DNA of 64,000 nucleotides from an uncultured SAR86 cluster bacterium (GTDB taxonomy: Bacteria > Pseudomonadota > Gammaproteobacteria > Magnimaribacterales > AG-339-G14): NCBI GenBank assembly GCA_902616715.1, contig CACMTR010000001.1, forward strand, positions 186,001 through 250,000. The letters run 5' to 3'. Below the pieces are notes generated by a model. It saw only the letters and a list, made by a program, of their open reading frames with translations, was not told where the DNA came from and made no database searches. The position numbers and the translations under genes were made by a program. Of the stretch, positions 35,474-43,456 are shown one piece after another (position 1 is the stretch's first letter; every line of letters starts with the position of its first letter).

Positions 35474-36214
35474 ATGACGAACTTAAGCGTAAATATTAAT
35501 AAAATTGCTTTATTGAGAAATTCTCGACCAGGAAATAACCCTTCACCTTTAGCATTTGCGAAGAATTGCTTGGAATATGGAGCGCAAGGAATTACGGTCC
35601 ATCCACGTCCAGATTTAAGACATATCAAACCTTCAGATCTAATAGGAATAAAAAAAATCACTAAAGAATACAATGTAGAATTTAACATTGAAGGAAATCC
35701 TTTTGAGAACAAAAATAATCACTATCCAGGTTTTTTAACACTCGTCGAGGAAAATTTACCTGACCAAGTGACTTTAGTTCCTGATAATCCCGATCAACTC
35801 ACTTCTGATCATGGGTGGGACCTAAAATCTAGCCTATCTCAAATAAAAGATTTTTCAGAGAGATTTAAAAACAACAATATTAGAACAAGTATTTTTTTAG
35901 ATCCTGATCAGAAACAACTTGAAATTGCTAAAGAAATTAATGTTGATAGAGTTGAGTTATACACTGGTCCATTTGCAAGGGCATTCGAAGAAAAAGATAT
36001 TAAAACTTTAAAAACTTATCAGGAGGCAATTAGTTTTGCTAACAATATAAATGTTTCTTTAAATGCGGGACATGACTTAAATTTATCTAATCTGCCAACT
36101 CTACTTGAATATGGAGATATAAAGGAGGTTTCGATTGGACACGCATTGATAATTGAAAGCTTAGAACTCGGAGTTAAAGAAACTATCAAAAGGTATCTTA
36201 AAATACTAAAATAA
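35474..36214 (+). CDS. pdxJ: Pyridoxine 5'-phosphate synthase PdxJ
   Basis: Condenses deoxyxylulose 5-phosphate with 3-amino-2-oxopropyl phosphate to pyridoxine phosphate. A 246-residue TIM barrel with LSVNINKIALLRNSR, GAQGITVHPRPDLRHIK, FNIEGNP, VTLVPD, DHGWDL, ELYTGPFARAF, LNAGHDLNLSNL and EVSIGHALI, all diagnostic. It begins immediately after the permease stop, away from the recO/acpS context seen in E. coli. Confidence 0.95.
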   Translation: MTNLSVNINKIALLRNSRPGNNPSPLAFAKNCLEYGAQGITVHPRPDLRHIKPSDLIGIKKITKEYNVEFNIEGNPFENKNNHYPGFLTLVEENLPDQVTLVPDNPDQLTSDHGWDLKSSLSQIKDFSERFKNNNIRTSIFLDPDQKQLEIAKEINVDRVELYTGPFARAFEEKDIKTLKTYQEAISFANNINVSLNAGHDLNLSNLPTLLEYGDIKEVSIGHALIIESLELGVKETIKRYLKILK

Positions 36215-36218
36215 TATT

Positions 36219-36533
36219 ATGAGTACTGAAGAAAATATAAAAAAACAAATCGAGGATAATAAAATTCTTTTATACATGAAAGGCTCGCCAGATAAGCCTC
36301 AGTGCGGTTTTTCTCAAAGAGCTACTCAAATTTTAATGGCATGTGGCAAAGAATTTTCTTTTGTTGATATTTTATCTAATCCAGACATTCGAGAAACTCT
36401 TCCAACGGTTTCAAATTGGCCTACTTTTCCGCAATTATATATTGAAGGAGAGTTAATTGGCGGAAGCGATATCATGATGGATATGTATCAAAACGGTGAA
36501 CTAAAAAAGTTAATAGACGACGTCGAGATTTAA
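36219..36533 (+). CDS. grxD: Monothiol glutaredoxin GrxD
   Basis: A 104-residue monothiol glutaredoxin for iron-sulfur cluster trafficking. Features are LLYMKGSPDKPQCGFSQRA (CGFS active site), SNWPTFPQLYIEGELIGGSDIM and the typical length. It ends the long rightward gene run that starts at gspC, four bases after pdxJ. Confidence 0.95.
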   Translation: MSTEENIKKQIEDNKILLYMKGSPDKPQCGFSQRATQILMACGKEFSFVDILSNPDIRETLPTVSNWPTFPQLYIEGELIGGSDIMMDMYQNGELKKLIDDVEI

Positions 36534-36536
36534 GAC

Positions 36537-36564
36537 TTGCAAAGAACTTCTCATTCCTTATAAA
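36537..36564 (+). promoter_or_regulatory. Sigma70-type promoter for argG
   Basis: TTGCAA (36537-36542) and TATAAA (36559-36564) with a 16-base spacer give a good promoter 56 bases before argG. Between it and the ATG the heptamer ATTCTCA occurs twice 14 bases apart, a possible operator; no clear ArgR box is seen. Confidence 0.5.
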
Positions 36565-36620
36565 GTCAAAAATAATTAACAAATTGGGAAAATCATTCTC
36601 ATGATATTATTCTCACAATT

Positions 36621-37805
36621 ATGTCTGCAAAAAAAGTAGTACTAGCCTATTCTGGTGGATTGGATACCTCTGTCATTCTCAAATGGCTTCAAGAGGAAAA
36701 AAATCTGGAAGTAATCACCTACACTGCCGATATGGGCCAAGGGGATATACCGGAAGACCTTGAGGAACGCGCCAAAGGTTTTGGTGCAATCAAAGTGATA
36801 GTAGATGATTTATCCGATGAATTTGTTTCAAATTACGTCTTCCCCATGTTTCGATGCAATACCTTATACGAAGGTGAATATTTACTGGGTACAGCCATCG
36901 CTCGACCATTGATTGCCAAGCGTCTTGTCGAGATTGCAAATCAGGAAGATACGAATTTTATTGCGCATGGAGCTACTGGAAAGGGCAATGACCAAATAAG
37001 ATTTGAAATGGGCGCCCATGCTCTTAACTCTGAGATACAAGTTATCGCCCCATGGCGAGAATGGGACATGTCTTCTAGAACAGATCTCATGAATTACTGT
37101 AAAGAAAATCAAATACCAATGCCTGCTAGCAAAGCCGAAGAACCGCCATTTTCTATGGATGAAAATCTATTACACATTTCCTATGAGGGCGGAGTTTTAG
37201 AAGACTTATCAACTCCACCTCCAGAGGACATGTGGTTAAAAGTTAAATCAATAGAAAAAGCAAATTCAGAACCAGAGACAATAAATATAAAATTTCAAAA
37301 TGGCGATCCAGTTGCAATTAACGATAACGCTTTAACTGATGCCGAAATTCTTAAAAACCTTAACGATTTAGGCTGTGCTCATGGGATAGGAAGAATTGAT
37401 ATTGTCGAATCCAGAGCGACTGGCATGAAATCTAGAGGTTGTTATGAAACTCCAGGAGGAACAATTTTACTTAAAGCTAGAAGAGCAATGGAATCCTTAT
37501 GCCTAACTAGAGATAACATCATTGAAAAAGACTCGCTCATGCCTACATATGCAAAATTGATTTACGATGGACTTTGGTGGAGTAATAAAAGAATAGATCT
37601 CCAAAATAAAATTGATTCAATTTCAGAAAAAGTGAGTGGCTCTGTCTCTTTGAAACTTTATAAAGGTAATGTCATTAGCTTGGGCAAAGAAAGTCAAAAT
37701 TCACTCTATGACGAAAACAAAGCTAGCTTTGAGGCAAAAGGCGGATTTTCTAATGAAGACATGGCTGAGCATATAAAAACTAATATATTGAAGTTTGATA
37801 AATAA
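36621..37805 (+). CDS. argG: Argininosuccinate synthase
   Basis: Joins citrulline and aspartate using ATP in arginine synthesis. The 394 residues show the N-type ATP pyrophosphatase P-loop AYSGGLDTSVILKWL, the AHGATGKGNDQIRFE block, the YEGGVLEDLSTPPPEDMW stretch and the later GIGRIDIVESRATGMKSRGCYETPGGTIL. Length is normal. It stops one base before the convergent fabD. Confidence 0.96.
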   Translation: MSAKKVVLAYSGGLDTSVILKWLQEEKNLEVITYTADMGQGDIPEDLEERAKGFGAIKVIVDDLSDEFVSNYVFPMFRCNTLYEGEYLLGTAIARPLIAKRLVEIANQEDTNFIAHGATGKGNDQIRFEMGAHALNSEIQVIAPWREWDMSSRTDLMNYCKENQIPMPASKAEEPPFSMDENLLHISYEGGVLEDLSTPPPEDMWLKVKSIEKANSEPETINIKFQNGDPVAINDNALTDAEILKNLNDLGCAHGIGRIDIVESRATGMKSRGCYETPGGTILLKARRAMESLCLTRDNIIEKDSLMPTYAKLIYDGLWWSNKRIDLQNKIDSISEKVSGSVSLKLYKGNVISLGKESQNSLYDENKASFEAKGGFSNEDMAEHIKTNILKFDK

Positions 37806-37806
37806 T

Positions 37807-38703
37807 TTACATATCCAACAAGCTAGTCTTTTCAATATCTTTTAACTTTCGAGCCATATTTACAATTGTTTTCCCTGGGCCCGCATCAATGATCTCTTGA
37901 ATTTTGTTTTCAGTTAAAAACAAAAGAGTTTCTCTCCATCTGACGGTACTTGTAAGTTGTGTGACAAGAGCGTTTTTTATTTCGTCTGGGTTATTGGTCG
38001 GTTTTGCAAGCACGTTTGGAATAACCGGTATCTTAGGACTTTTAAATTCCATCGAATTCAATAATTTCTCTAGTTCAGCTTGAGCCTCAGATAATAAAGA
38101 GCAATGAGAGGGTACAGACATTTGGACCATCTGAGTTTTAACTCTTCTAAAATTATTGTCTTCTATATATTTTTTACATGCATCTATAGATGAGTTTTTT
38201 CCAGCCAAAACAGAAACCCCTTCAGCATTGTCAGTAGAAAAATTAATTTCCTCTCCTGACGAATTAACTGAATCAATCATTTTATAAACCTCATTTAAAT
38301 CCATATTCAATATTACCAACATTCCGGCAGTTCCTTCTGGAACGGCGTTCTGCATAAGCCTGCCACGTACATTGACCAATTTAAGTGCATCTGAAAATTT
38401 TAGACAATTGGCATAAACTAGCGCTGAGTATTCACCTAAAGACAATCCAGCAGTTACGCTTATATTTGAATTAAGTTTTTTAGCTCTAATTATTGTTATG
38501 CTGCTGGCTAGAATGGCTGGCTGAGCGTATTCAGTTAAATTCAATTTTTCTTCGGGACCTGAAGCAATTAATTTGATTAAATCGAAGTCTAGTCCCTCTG
38601 AAGCTTTTGCAAGAAAATCATAAATTTCTGAATTAGAAGAAATAATTTCATCTAACATGCCAATTTTTTGAACTCCTTGTCCGGGAAATAGAAGCGCTTT
38701 CAT
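37807..38703 (-). CDS. fabD: Malonyl-CoA:ACP transacylase FabD
   Basis: Transfers malonyl from CoA to ACP for fatty-acid synthesis. From ATG 38703 it has 298 residues: ALLFPGQGVQKIGM, nucleophile GLSLGEYSAL (Ser), arginine in VRGRLMQNAVPEG, catalytic histidine in VPSHCSLL, and QLTSTVRW. A TTG at 38715 is possible but ATG gives the usual MKALLFPGQG start. The ATG overlaps the monooxygenase stop in an ATGA arrangement. The gene is displaced from the fab cluster at 54-57 kb, where fabD normally lies. Confidence 0.9.
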   Translation of the reverse strand: MKALLFPGQGVQKIGMLDEIISSNSEIYDFLAKASEGLDFDLIKLIASGPEEKLNLTEYAQPAILASSITIIRAKKLNSNISVTAGLSLGEYSALVYANCLKFSDALKLVNVRGRLMQNAVPEGTAGMLVILNMDLNEVYKMIDSVNSSGEEINFSTDNAEGVSVLAGKNSSIDACKKYIEDNNFRRVKTQMVQMSVPSHCSLLSEAQAELEKLLNSMEFKSPKIPVIPNVLAKPTNNPDEIKNALVTQLTSTVRWRETLLFLTENKIQEIIDAGPGKTIVNMARKLKDIEKTSLLDM

Positions 38704-40193
38704 ATTTTTAAACAAAAACTAGTTTCTAAGCTTTCAATGATTTTCGAGGCATCATCTAAGGATTCTATACCTCCATAAACGTAACGATCCGGTCTTACTA
38801 AAATTAATTTATATAAGCTAAAGATTTTCTCCATCCTATTTTCTTCATCATCTTCTTCAGAAAGCTCAACTATTTGGATGTCCAGCGTTTCAATAATTTT
38901 TTCTGCTTTGTTACTGAGTTTAGGAATACCGTCTCGAGTGAATATGCAAAATTTAGATCCAACCACTCTGTCAGAAAGTTGCTTTATTCCGTCTCGCGAT
39001 AACAATGGCTGAGGGCAGGGGTATCCAGAAATTTCGTCTGAAGCGTCTTCAAAAATACCTGAAGGTAGATGAGGAAATTTAACTCCATATCCGTCATTTT
39101 CTTCAGGAGTAAATTCTTTTCCCTCTTGTTGGGCACATATCCCTTCAATGATTTTTCCAATTGAAACTGATTGAGCAACAGTCCATTTGGCATGTGGATA
39201 TCTTTCAGCTTTGTAGGTATCAAGAATATCATCTCCTGCCCGTCCAGATAAGACTAGATCCAACTTCCAAAACAAATTCATTGCGTCTCTTATACCTGTA
39301 CCCATTCCAGCTCCCATAAAAGGGGGCATCTGGTGCGCAGCGTCTCCTGCAATTAAACAATTTCCTATTCTCCAATCTTTCGCTAAAGCGGCATGAAATT
39401 GATAAACGTCTGCTCTTTCTAAAGAGGCATTATCAGGATTTATCCAAGGAGATAAAAGTTCCCAAACTTTCTCCTTTTTTTCTAATTCCTCCTTCGATTC
39501 ACCTGGCATCAATTTAAATTCAAACCTTCTATGACCTCTTCTTCCTGGCACATAAGTAGCTGGTCTTTTTGGATTACATACTTGTTTAGCATGATGTCTC
39601 GGAATATCTACTGTTTGCGTTAGATGTGCGTCGGCAACTAACCAATCTTGATCATAACCAAGATCGTCTCTTTCGATTTTTAATATTTTTCTTACACTGC
39701 TGCTTGCTCCATCGCACCCAATCAAATATTTACATTCGTATTGACTGATTTCACCATTTGAGGAGCAACTAAGAGTGATTTTGTCTTTTTCGATACTAAA
39801 ATTTTCTAAAATGGTCTCTTCTTTAATTTCAATATTTTTGTTCGATTCAACCGAATATCTAATTATTTTCTCAAGTTCTGGTTGATAAAAAAGAAGTTGA
39901 GGTGGCCATCCCATTGCGCCAATTTCCAAAGGTTGATCCTGAGTGATTATTTCGTTTAACTCAGCATCTGTGAATGAAACCTTATCAATATAACCAGTAT
40001 TTTCTACAACTTCTTCTGCGAATCCTAGGAGATCGAAGGTACGACATTGTTCCCCATCTGTATTAATTGCTCTTGCTGTAGGACTAGTTCCTTTATTAGC
40101 GTCTATTATAAGGATGTTGTGCCCTTTAATAGCTATCAAATTAGCCATTATTGATCCAACTGGTCCGTATCCAATTATTGCAACATCAAACAT
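38700..40193 (-). CDS. FAD-dependent aromatic monooxygenase, MhpA-like
   Basis: A 497-residue flavoprotein hydroxylase. The dinucleotide motif is VAIIGYGPVGSIMANLIA, the DG motif region is YLIGCDGASSSVRK, and the FAD ribityl motif is CLIAGDAAHQMPPFMGAGMGTGIRDAMNL. A thioredoxin-like C-terminal domain follows, as in phenol and 3-(3-hydroxyphenyl)propionate hydroxylases. Substrate unknown. It diverges from a VOC dioxygenase gene, so a small aromatic ring-hydroxylation and cleavage module is plausible. Confidence 0.86.
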   Translation of the reverse strand: MFDVAIIGYGPVGSIMANLIAIKGHNILIIDANKGTSPTARAINTDGEQCRTFDLLGFAEEVVENTGYIDKVSFTDAELNEIITQDQPLEIGAMGWPPQLLFYQPELEKIIRYSVESNKNIEIKEETILENFSIEKDKITLSCSSNGEISQYECKYLIGCDGASSSVRKILKIERDDLGYDQDWLVADAHLTQTVDIPRHHAKQVCNPKRPATYVPGRRGHRRFEFKLMPGESKEELEKKEKVWELLSPWINPDNASLERADVYQFHAALAKDWRIGNCLIAGDAAHQMPPFMGAGMGTGIRDAMNLFWKLDLVLSGRAGDDILDTYKAERYPHAKWTVAQSVSIGKIIEGICAQQEGKEFTPEENDGYGVKFPHLPSGIFEDASDEISGYPCPQPLLSRDGIKQLSDRVVGSKFCIFTRDGIPKLSNKAEKIIETLDIQIVELSEEDDEENRMEKIFSLYKLILVRPDRYVYGGIESLDDASKIIESLETSFCLKI

Positions 40194-40278
40194 CGAATTT
40201 GGATTTTAACTTATTTAAAAAATAAATTTGTTGATAATTTAATTCACAATATACTTACTTTATGTCGGCTTTATTCTC

Positions 40279-40320
40279 TTGATAATCTCATAAAGAGTTA
40301 TTAATATTTTTGGAAGGAGG
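40279..40320 (+). promoter_or_regulatory. Promoter and strong ribosome binding site of the VOC gene
   Basis: TTGATA (40279-40284), 17-base spacer, TAATAT (40302-40307) form a near-consensus promoter. AAGGAGG (40314-40320) five bases before the ATG is the strongest Shine-Dalgarno sequence I noticed in the window, so the dioxygenase gene may be highly translated. Confidence 0.6.
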
Positions 40321-40325
40321 AGATT

Positions 40326-41333
40326 ATGGATCCAATTATCAAAGCATCAGATGTTCAATATTGTACGTTGCAATGTCCTGATTTAGATGTTCAAGAACAG
40401 TTTTTAATTCATTTTGGAATGCACACAGTTGAAAAAACTGATGAGATGCTTTTAATGAAAGGCGATGGAACTCAACCTTTCATTGAGAAAGTCTTAAAAG
40501 GGGAGAAGAAATTTATTAGTCTCGCTTTCGTTGCATCTTCAATGGAAGATTTAGAAAAAATTAGCAAGACAGAATCTTTTTCAGACATTGAAGAACTTAG
40601 CACTCCAGGCGGAGGTTACGTATCTAAAGGACAAGACCTAGACGGGTTTGGTGTTGAAGTTGTTTATGGAATTAAAAACTTAGAAAAAACTGCAGAGACA
40701 ATTCCAACCAATGAGGGAAGAACCGTCAATAGGGTTAATCAAATGAAAAGGTTTTTAAAAGGGTCTTATCCTAGAATTCTAAGATTTGCTCATGCTGGTC
40801 TTAACGCAATCAACGTCCAAGACTCTTTTGATTGGTATCAAAAACATTTAGGACTTATAGCAAGCGATAGACTTTTTCTCGGCGATCCCAAAGATCCTAA
40901 CACTCCTTTACAGGGTATTTTTTCAAGATTAGATAAAGGCTTGGAGCCCGCCGATCATCATACAATTTTCTTTTTGTCTGCAGCTATGCTTTCTGAAGGC
41001 AAGCCAGTAATGAATCATGTATCTTTTGAAATGTTTAATATTGATGATGTATTTACAGGAAATGAAATGCTTGAAGCTAAAAAAGACGAGTTTAATTATT
41101 TTCAAGAATGGGGAATAGGAAGACATTATCAAGGTAGTCAATTATTTGATTATTGGCGCAACCCATTTGGTCAAACTCATGAACATCAAACTGATGGAGA
41201 TATGTTTGATAACACTTTTCCCACAAGAGATTTAAACGTAACTATAGATGAAGCTGGTCTAGGAGAAGAGCCAGGAGAATCTCAATGGGGCCCTGCGTTT
41301 AGTAATACTTTTGGTAATGCTGAAAACGGTTAG
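40326..41333 (+). CDS. VOC-fold extradiol dioxygenase-like protein
   Basis: A 335-residue protein with two vicinal-oxygen-chelate domains. The N-terminal one starts VQYCTLQCPDLDVQEQFLIHFG. The C-terminal one has RFAHAGLNAINVQDSFDWYQKHLGL, VMNHVSFEMFNIDD and YWRNPFGQTHEHQTDGD. Two histidines and a third acidic or histidine ligand of a type I extradiol dioxygenase can be located in those segments, though the exact third ligand is uncertain. It likely cleaves a catechol-type ring made by the divergent monooxygenase. Confidence 0.8.
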   Translation: MDPIIKASDVQYCTLQCPDLDVQEQFLIHFGMHTVEKTDEMLLMKGDGTQPFIEKVLKGEKKFISLAFVASSMEDLEKISKTESFSDIEELSTPGGGYVSKGQDLDGFGVEVVYGIKNLEKTAETIPTNEGRTVNRVNQMKRFLKGSYPRILRFAHAGLNAINVQDSFDWYQKHLGLIASDRLFLGDPKDPNTPLQGIFSRLDKGLEPADHHTIFFLSAAMLSEGKPVMNHVSFEMFNIDDVFTGNEMLEAKKDEFNYFQEWGIGRHYQGSQLFDYWRNPFGQTHEHQTDGDMFDNTFPTRDLNVTIDEAGLGEEPGESQWGPAFSNTFGNAENG

Positions 41334-41336
41334 TAA

Positions 41337-42113
41337 GTGGATTTAGGGATATCAGAAAAAAGAGCGATTGTCTGCGCTTCTAGCAGAGGTTTAGGAAAAG
41401 CATGCGCTGAATCTTTGGCCAAGGAAGGAACAGAGATTATTATTAATGGAGTTAATGAAGAAAACCTAAAAAATACTGAAGCTGAATTTAAATCAAAAGG
41501 TTATAAAGTTACTTCAGTCTTAGGAGCAATGGAGGATAAGGCAACAAGAAAAGCACTACTAGAAGCTTGCCCCGAACCTGATATTTTAATTAATAACAGT
41601 GGCGGACCCCCACCAGGAAATTTTTTTGAATGGAGTGAGGAAGATTTTCTGTCAGCTATTAAGTCAAACTTTACTCAATCTGCAATGCTAATGCAGTCAG
41701 TTCTACCAGGAATGAAAGAAAGAAAGTTTGGTCGAATTATTAATATCCTTTCAGCGATGGTAAAAAATCCTCATGTAATTATGGGACTATCAACTTCCGC
41801 CAGATCAGGCTTGCTTGGACTTTCAAAAGGATTGTCTAGGGAAATGGCTCAATTTAACATAACAATAAATAATCTACTTCCTGAGCGAATTGATACAGAT
41901 AGACAGACTAGAGTCATAGAATTTCAAGCAAAACTTGCTGGAATATCTTATGACGAAGCAAAAAATAATATGGAAGAAGAACTTACTGCAAAAAGAATGG
42001 GAACTGTCGAAGAATTTTCTGATTTAGCAGCTTTTTTATGTTCCGAACAGGCGGCTTATATATCCGGCCAAAGTATTTCGATAGACGGTGGAAACAGTAC
42101 TAACTTTTATTAA
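41337..42113 (+). CDS. SDR-family oxidoreductase with altered active site
   Basis: A 258-residue Rossmann protein starting at GTG 41337. The cofactor loop is CASSRGLGKACAE, NNSGGPPPG replaces the NNAG motif, the catalytic serine region is INILSAMVKNP, and the C-terminus SISIDGG is typical. Where YxxxK is expected the sequence reads GLSTSARSGLLG, so the catalytic tyrosine and lysine are absent. This is a known divergent subgroup. Coupled three bases after the dioxygenase gene. Function unknown. Confidence 0.84.
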   Translation: MDLGISEKRAIVCASSRGLGKACAESLAKEGTEIIINGVNEENLKNTEAEFKSKGYKVTSVLGAMEDKATRKALLEACPEPDILINNSGGPPPGNFFEWSEEDFLSAIKSNFTQSAMLMQSVLPGMKERKFGRIINILSAMVKNPHVIMGLSTSARSGLLGLSKGLSREMAQFNITINNLLPERIDTDRQTRVIEFQAKLAGISYDEAKNNMEEELTAKRMGTVEEFSDLAAFLCSEQAAYISGQSISIDGGNSTNFY

Positions 42114-43125
42114 CTTTTAGTTTTTCTTGAAGACCTTTATTGGAGGTTGTGTATCCAAAAGGCACGCGTTCTCCAGGATTTATTCTTTTAAAAGCTTCTT
42201 GAACAGCTAAAGTAGTTTCATGAAAGCCACATAAAATTAGATCTAACTTTCCTGGATAAGTATTAATGTCTCCAACAGCGAAGATACCCTTTTTATTGGT
42301 TTCAAAATTTTCGGTATTTACGGAAATTTTTTTCTCGCTCAGCTCTATCTCCCAATCCAAAATTGGACCCAGCTGTTTATTCAATCCAAAAAAGAAGAGG
42401 GCTTCATCGCAATCAATCGTTTCGATTTCTTTAGTTTCAAAATGCATTAAATCAACACCTGAAAAAGAATCTTCTCCGTTGATATCTTTAATAACATAAG
42501 GAATTTTTAAATTAATTTTTCCTGATTTAACTAATTCCCTCATTTGCGATTCTGTGTGCTGCGCACCACGAAATTCGTCTCTTCTATGTACTAAATAGAT
42601 CTTTTTGGCTATCTTGGCCAATTCAACCGACCAATCAAGTGCACTATCTCCACCGCCGAATATAATAATTTCTTTATTTTCATATTTTTTAATATCTCTC
42701 ACAGCGTATTCAATACCGTTTCCTAAAAACCTGTCAGGACTTTCTACAGGAGGTCTTCTTGATTCAAACGAACCAGCTCCTGCTGCAATAAAAATGTTAC
42801 TAGTTAAAAACTCCAAATCGTTATTAGTTTTTACGATCCATTTTTCTCCCTTCGATTCTACGGATTCGACCCTTGTATTTAAATGAACGTTATAGTCAAA
42901 AGGTTTGATTTGTTCCAACAGAGCTTCTATGTGCTGTTTCCCTGTCTGATTTGCGACACCTGGGATATCATAAATTGGTTTGTCAGGATAAAGTTCAATG
43001 CATTGACCTCCAATTTTGTCGAGATTATCAACCAATTCACAATTTAATCCTAAAAGTCCTGCTTCGAACACTGTAAATAAACCAACAGGTCCAGCGCCAA
43101 TGATTAAAATATCTGTTTCTTTCAT
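42100..43125 (-). CDS. Ferredoxin-NADP reductase, thioredoxin-reductase-like
   Basis: Type 2 FNR of 341 residues. The FAD motif is DILIIGAGPVGLFTVFEAG, followed by KIGGQCIELYPDKPIYDIPG, the NADPH motif IIIFGGGDSALDW, and FAVGDINTYPGKLDLILCGFHE. It lacks the CxxC disulfide of true thioredoxin reductases. Start chosen at ATG 43125 (MKETDILIIG), one base after the upstream gene's stop. The frame extends to ATG 43170, but those residues would overlap that gene. Its 3' end overlaps the convergent SDR by 14 bases. Confidence 0.86.
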   Translation of the reverse strand: MKETDILIIGAGPVGLFTVFEAGLLGLNCELVDNLDKIGGQCIELYPDKPIYDIPGVANQTGKQHIEALLEQIKPFDYNVHLNTRVESVESKGEKWIVKTNNDLEFLTSNIFIAAGAGSFESRRPPVESPDRFLGNGIEYAVRDIKKYENKEIIIFGGGDSALDWSVELAKIAKKIYLVHRRDEFRGAQHTESQMRELVKSGKINLKIPYVIKDINGEDSFSGVDLMHFETKEIETIDCDEALFFFGLNKQLGPILDWEIELSEKKISVNTENFETNKKGIFAVGDINTYPGKLDLILCGFHETTLAVQEAFKRINPGERVPFGYTTSNKGLQEKLKVNKS

Positions 43126-43126
43126 G

Positions 43127-43456
43127 TTAGGTAACTTTATCTCCGGGCTTTGCACCGCTGTCTGATCCAATCAAAAATACACCTTCGTCATTACTCGATG
43201 CTAAAATCATTCCTTCTGAAGTTCCAAATTTCATTTCTCTATTTTTTAAATTGTTCACACACACCACTAATTTTCCTATTAAATCCTGTGGGTTATAAAA
43301 TTTTTTTATACCAGCAAAAACAGTTTTTTCTCCAAAATCTCCTATATTCAAATTTATTTTAATTAACTTATCAGCTTCTTCTACGGCTTCTGCAGATATA
43401 ATCTTAGCTACCCTGAGATCAAGTTTTGTAAAGTCATCTATATTAATTTCATCCAT
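43127..43456 (-). CDS. Free-standing tRNA-binding domain of methionyl-tRNA synthetase
   Basis: A 109-residue OB-fold EMAP-II-like tRNA-binding protein. FTKLDLRVAKIISAE, VFAGIKKFY, LVVCVNNLKNREMKFGTSEGMILAS and SGAKPGDKV correspond one to one with the C-terminal domain of E. coli MetG. Here it is a separate gene whose ATG overlaps the end of metG by eight bases in another frame (ATGGATGA). It probably associates with MetG or dimerises like Trbp111. Confidence 0.9.
   Translation of the reverse strand: MDEINIDDFTKLDLRVAKIISAEAVEEADKLIKINLNIGDFGEKTVFAGIKKFYNPQDLIGKLVVCVNNLKNREMKFGTSEGMILASSNDEGVFLIGSDSGAKPGDKVT

Noticed and set aside
36585-36620. Fur-box-like ATTCTCATGATATTATTCTC before argG
   Set aside because: Matches a Fur box poorly and argG is not an expected Fur target; it may just be a short direct repeat.
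43126-43170. Longer start (ATG 43170) for the ferredoxin-NADP reductase
   Set aside because: The extra 15 residues lie inside the tRNA-binding gene and precede the natural MKETDILIIG start of the FAD domain.
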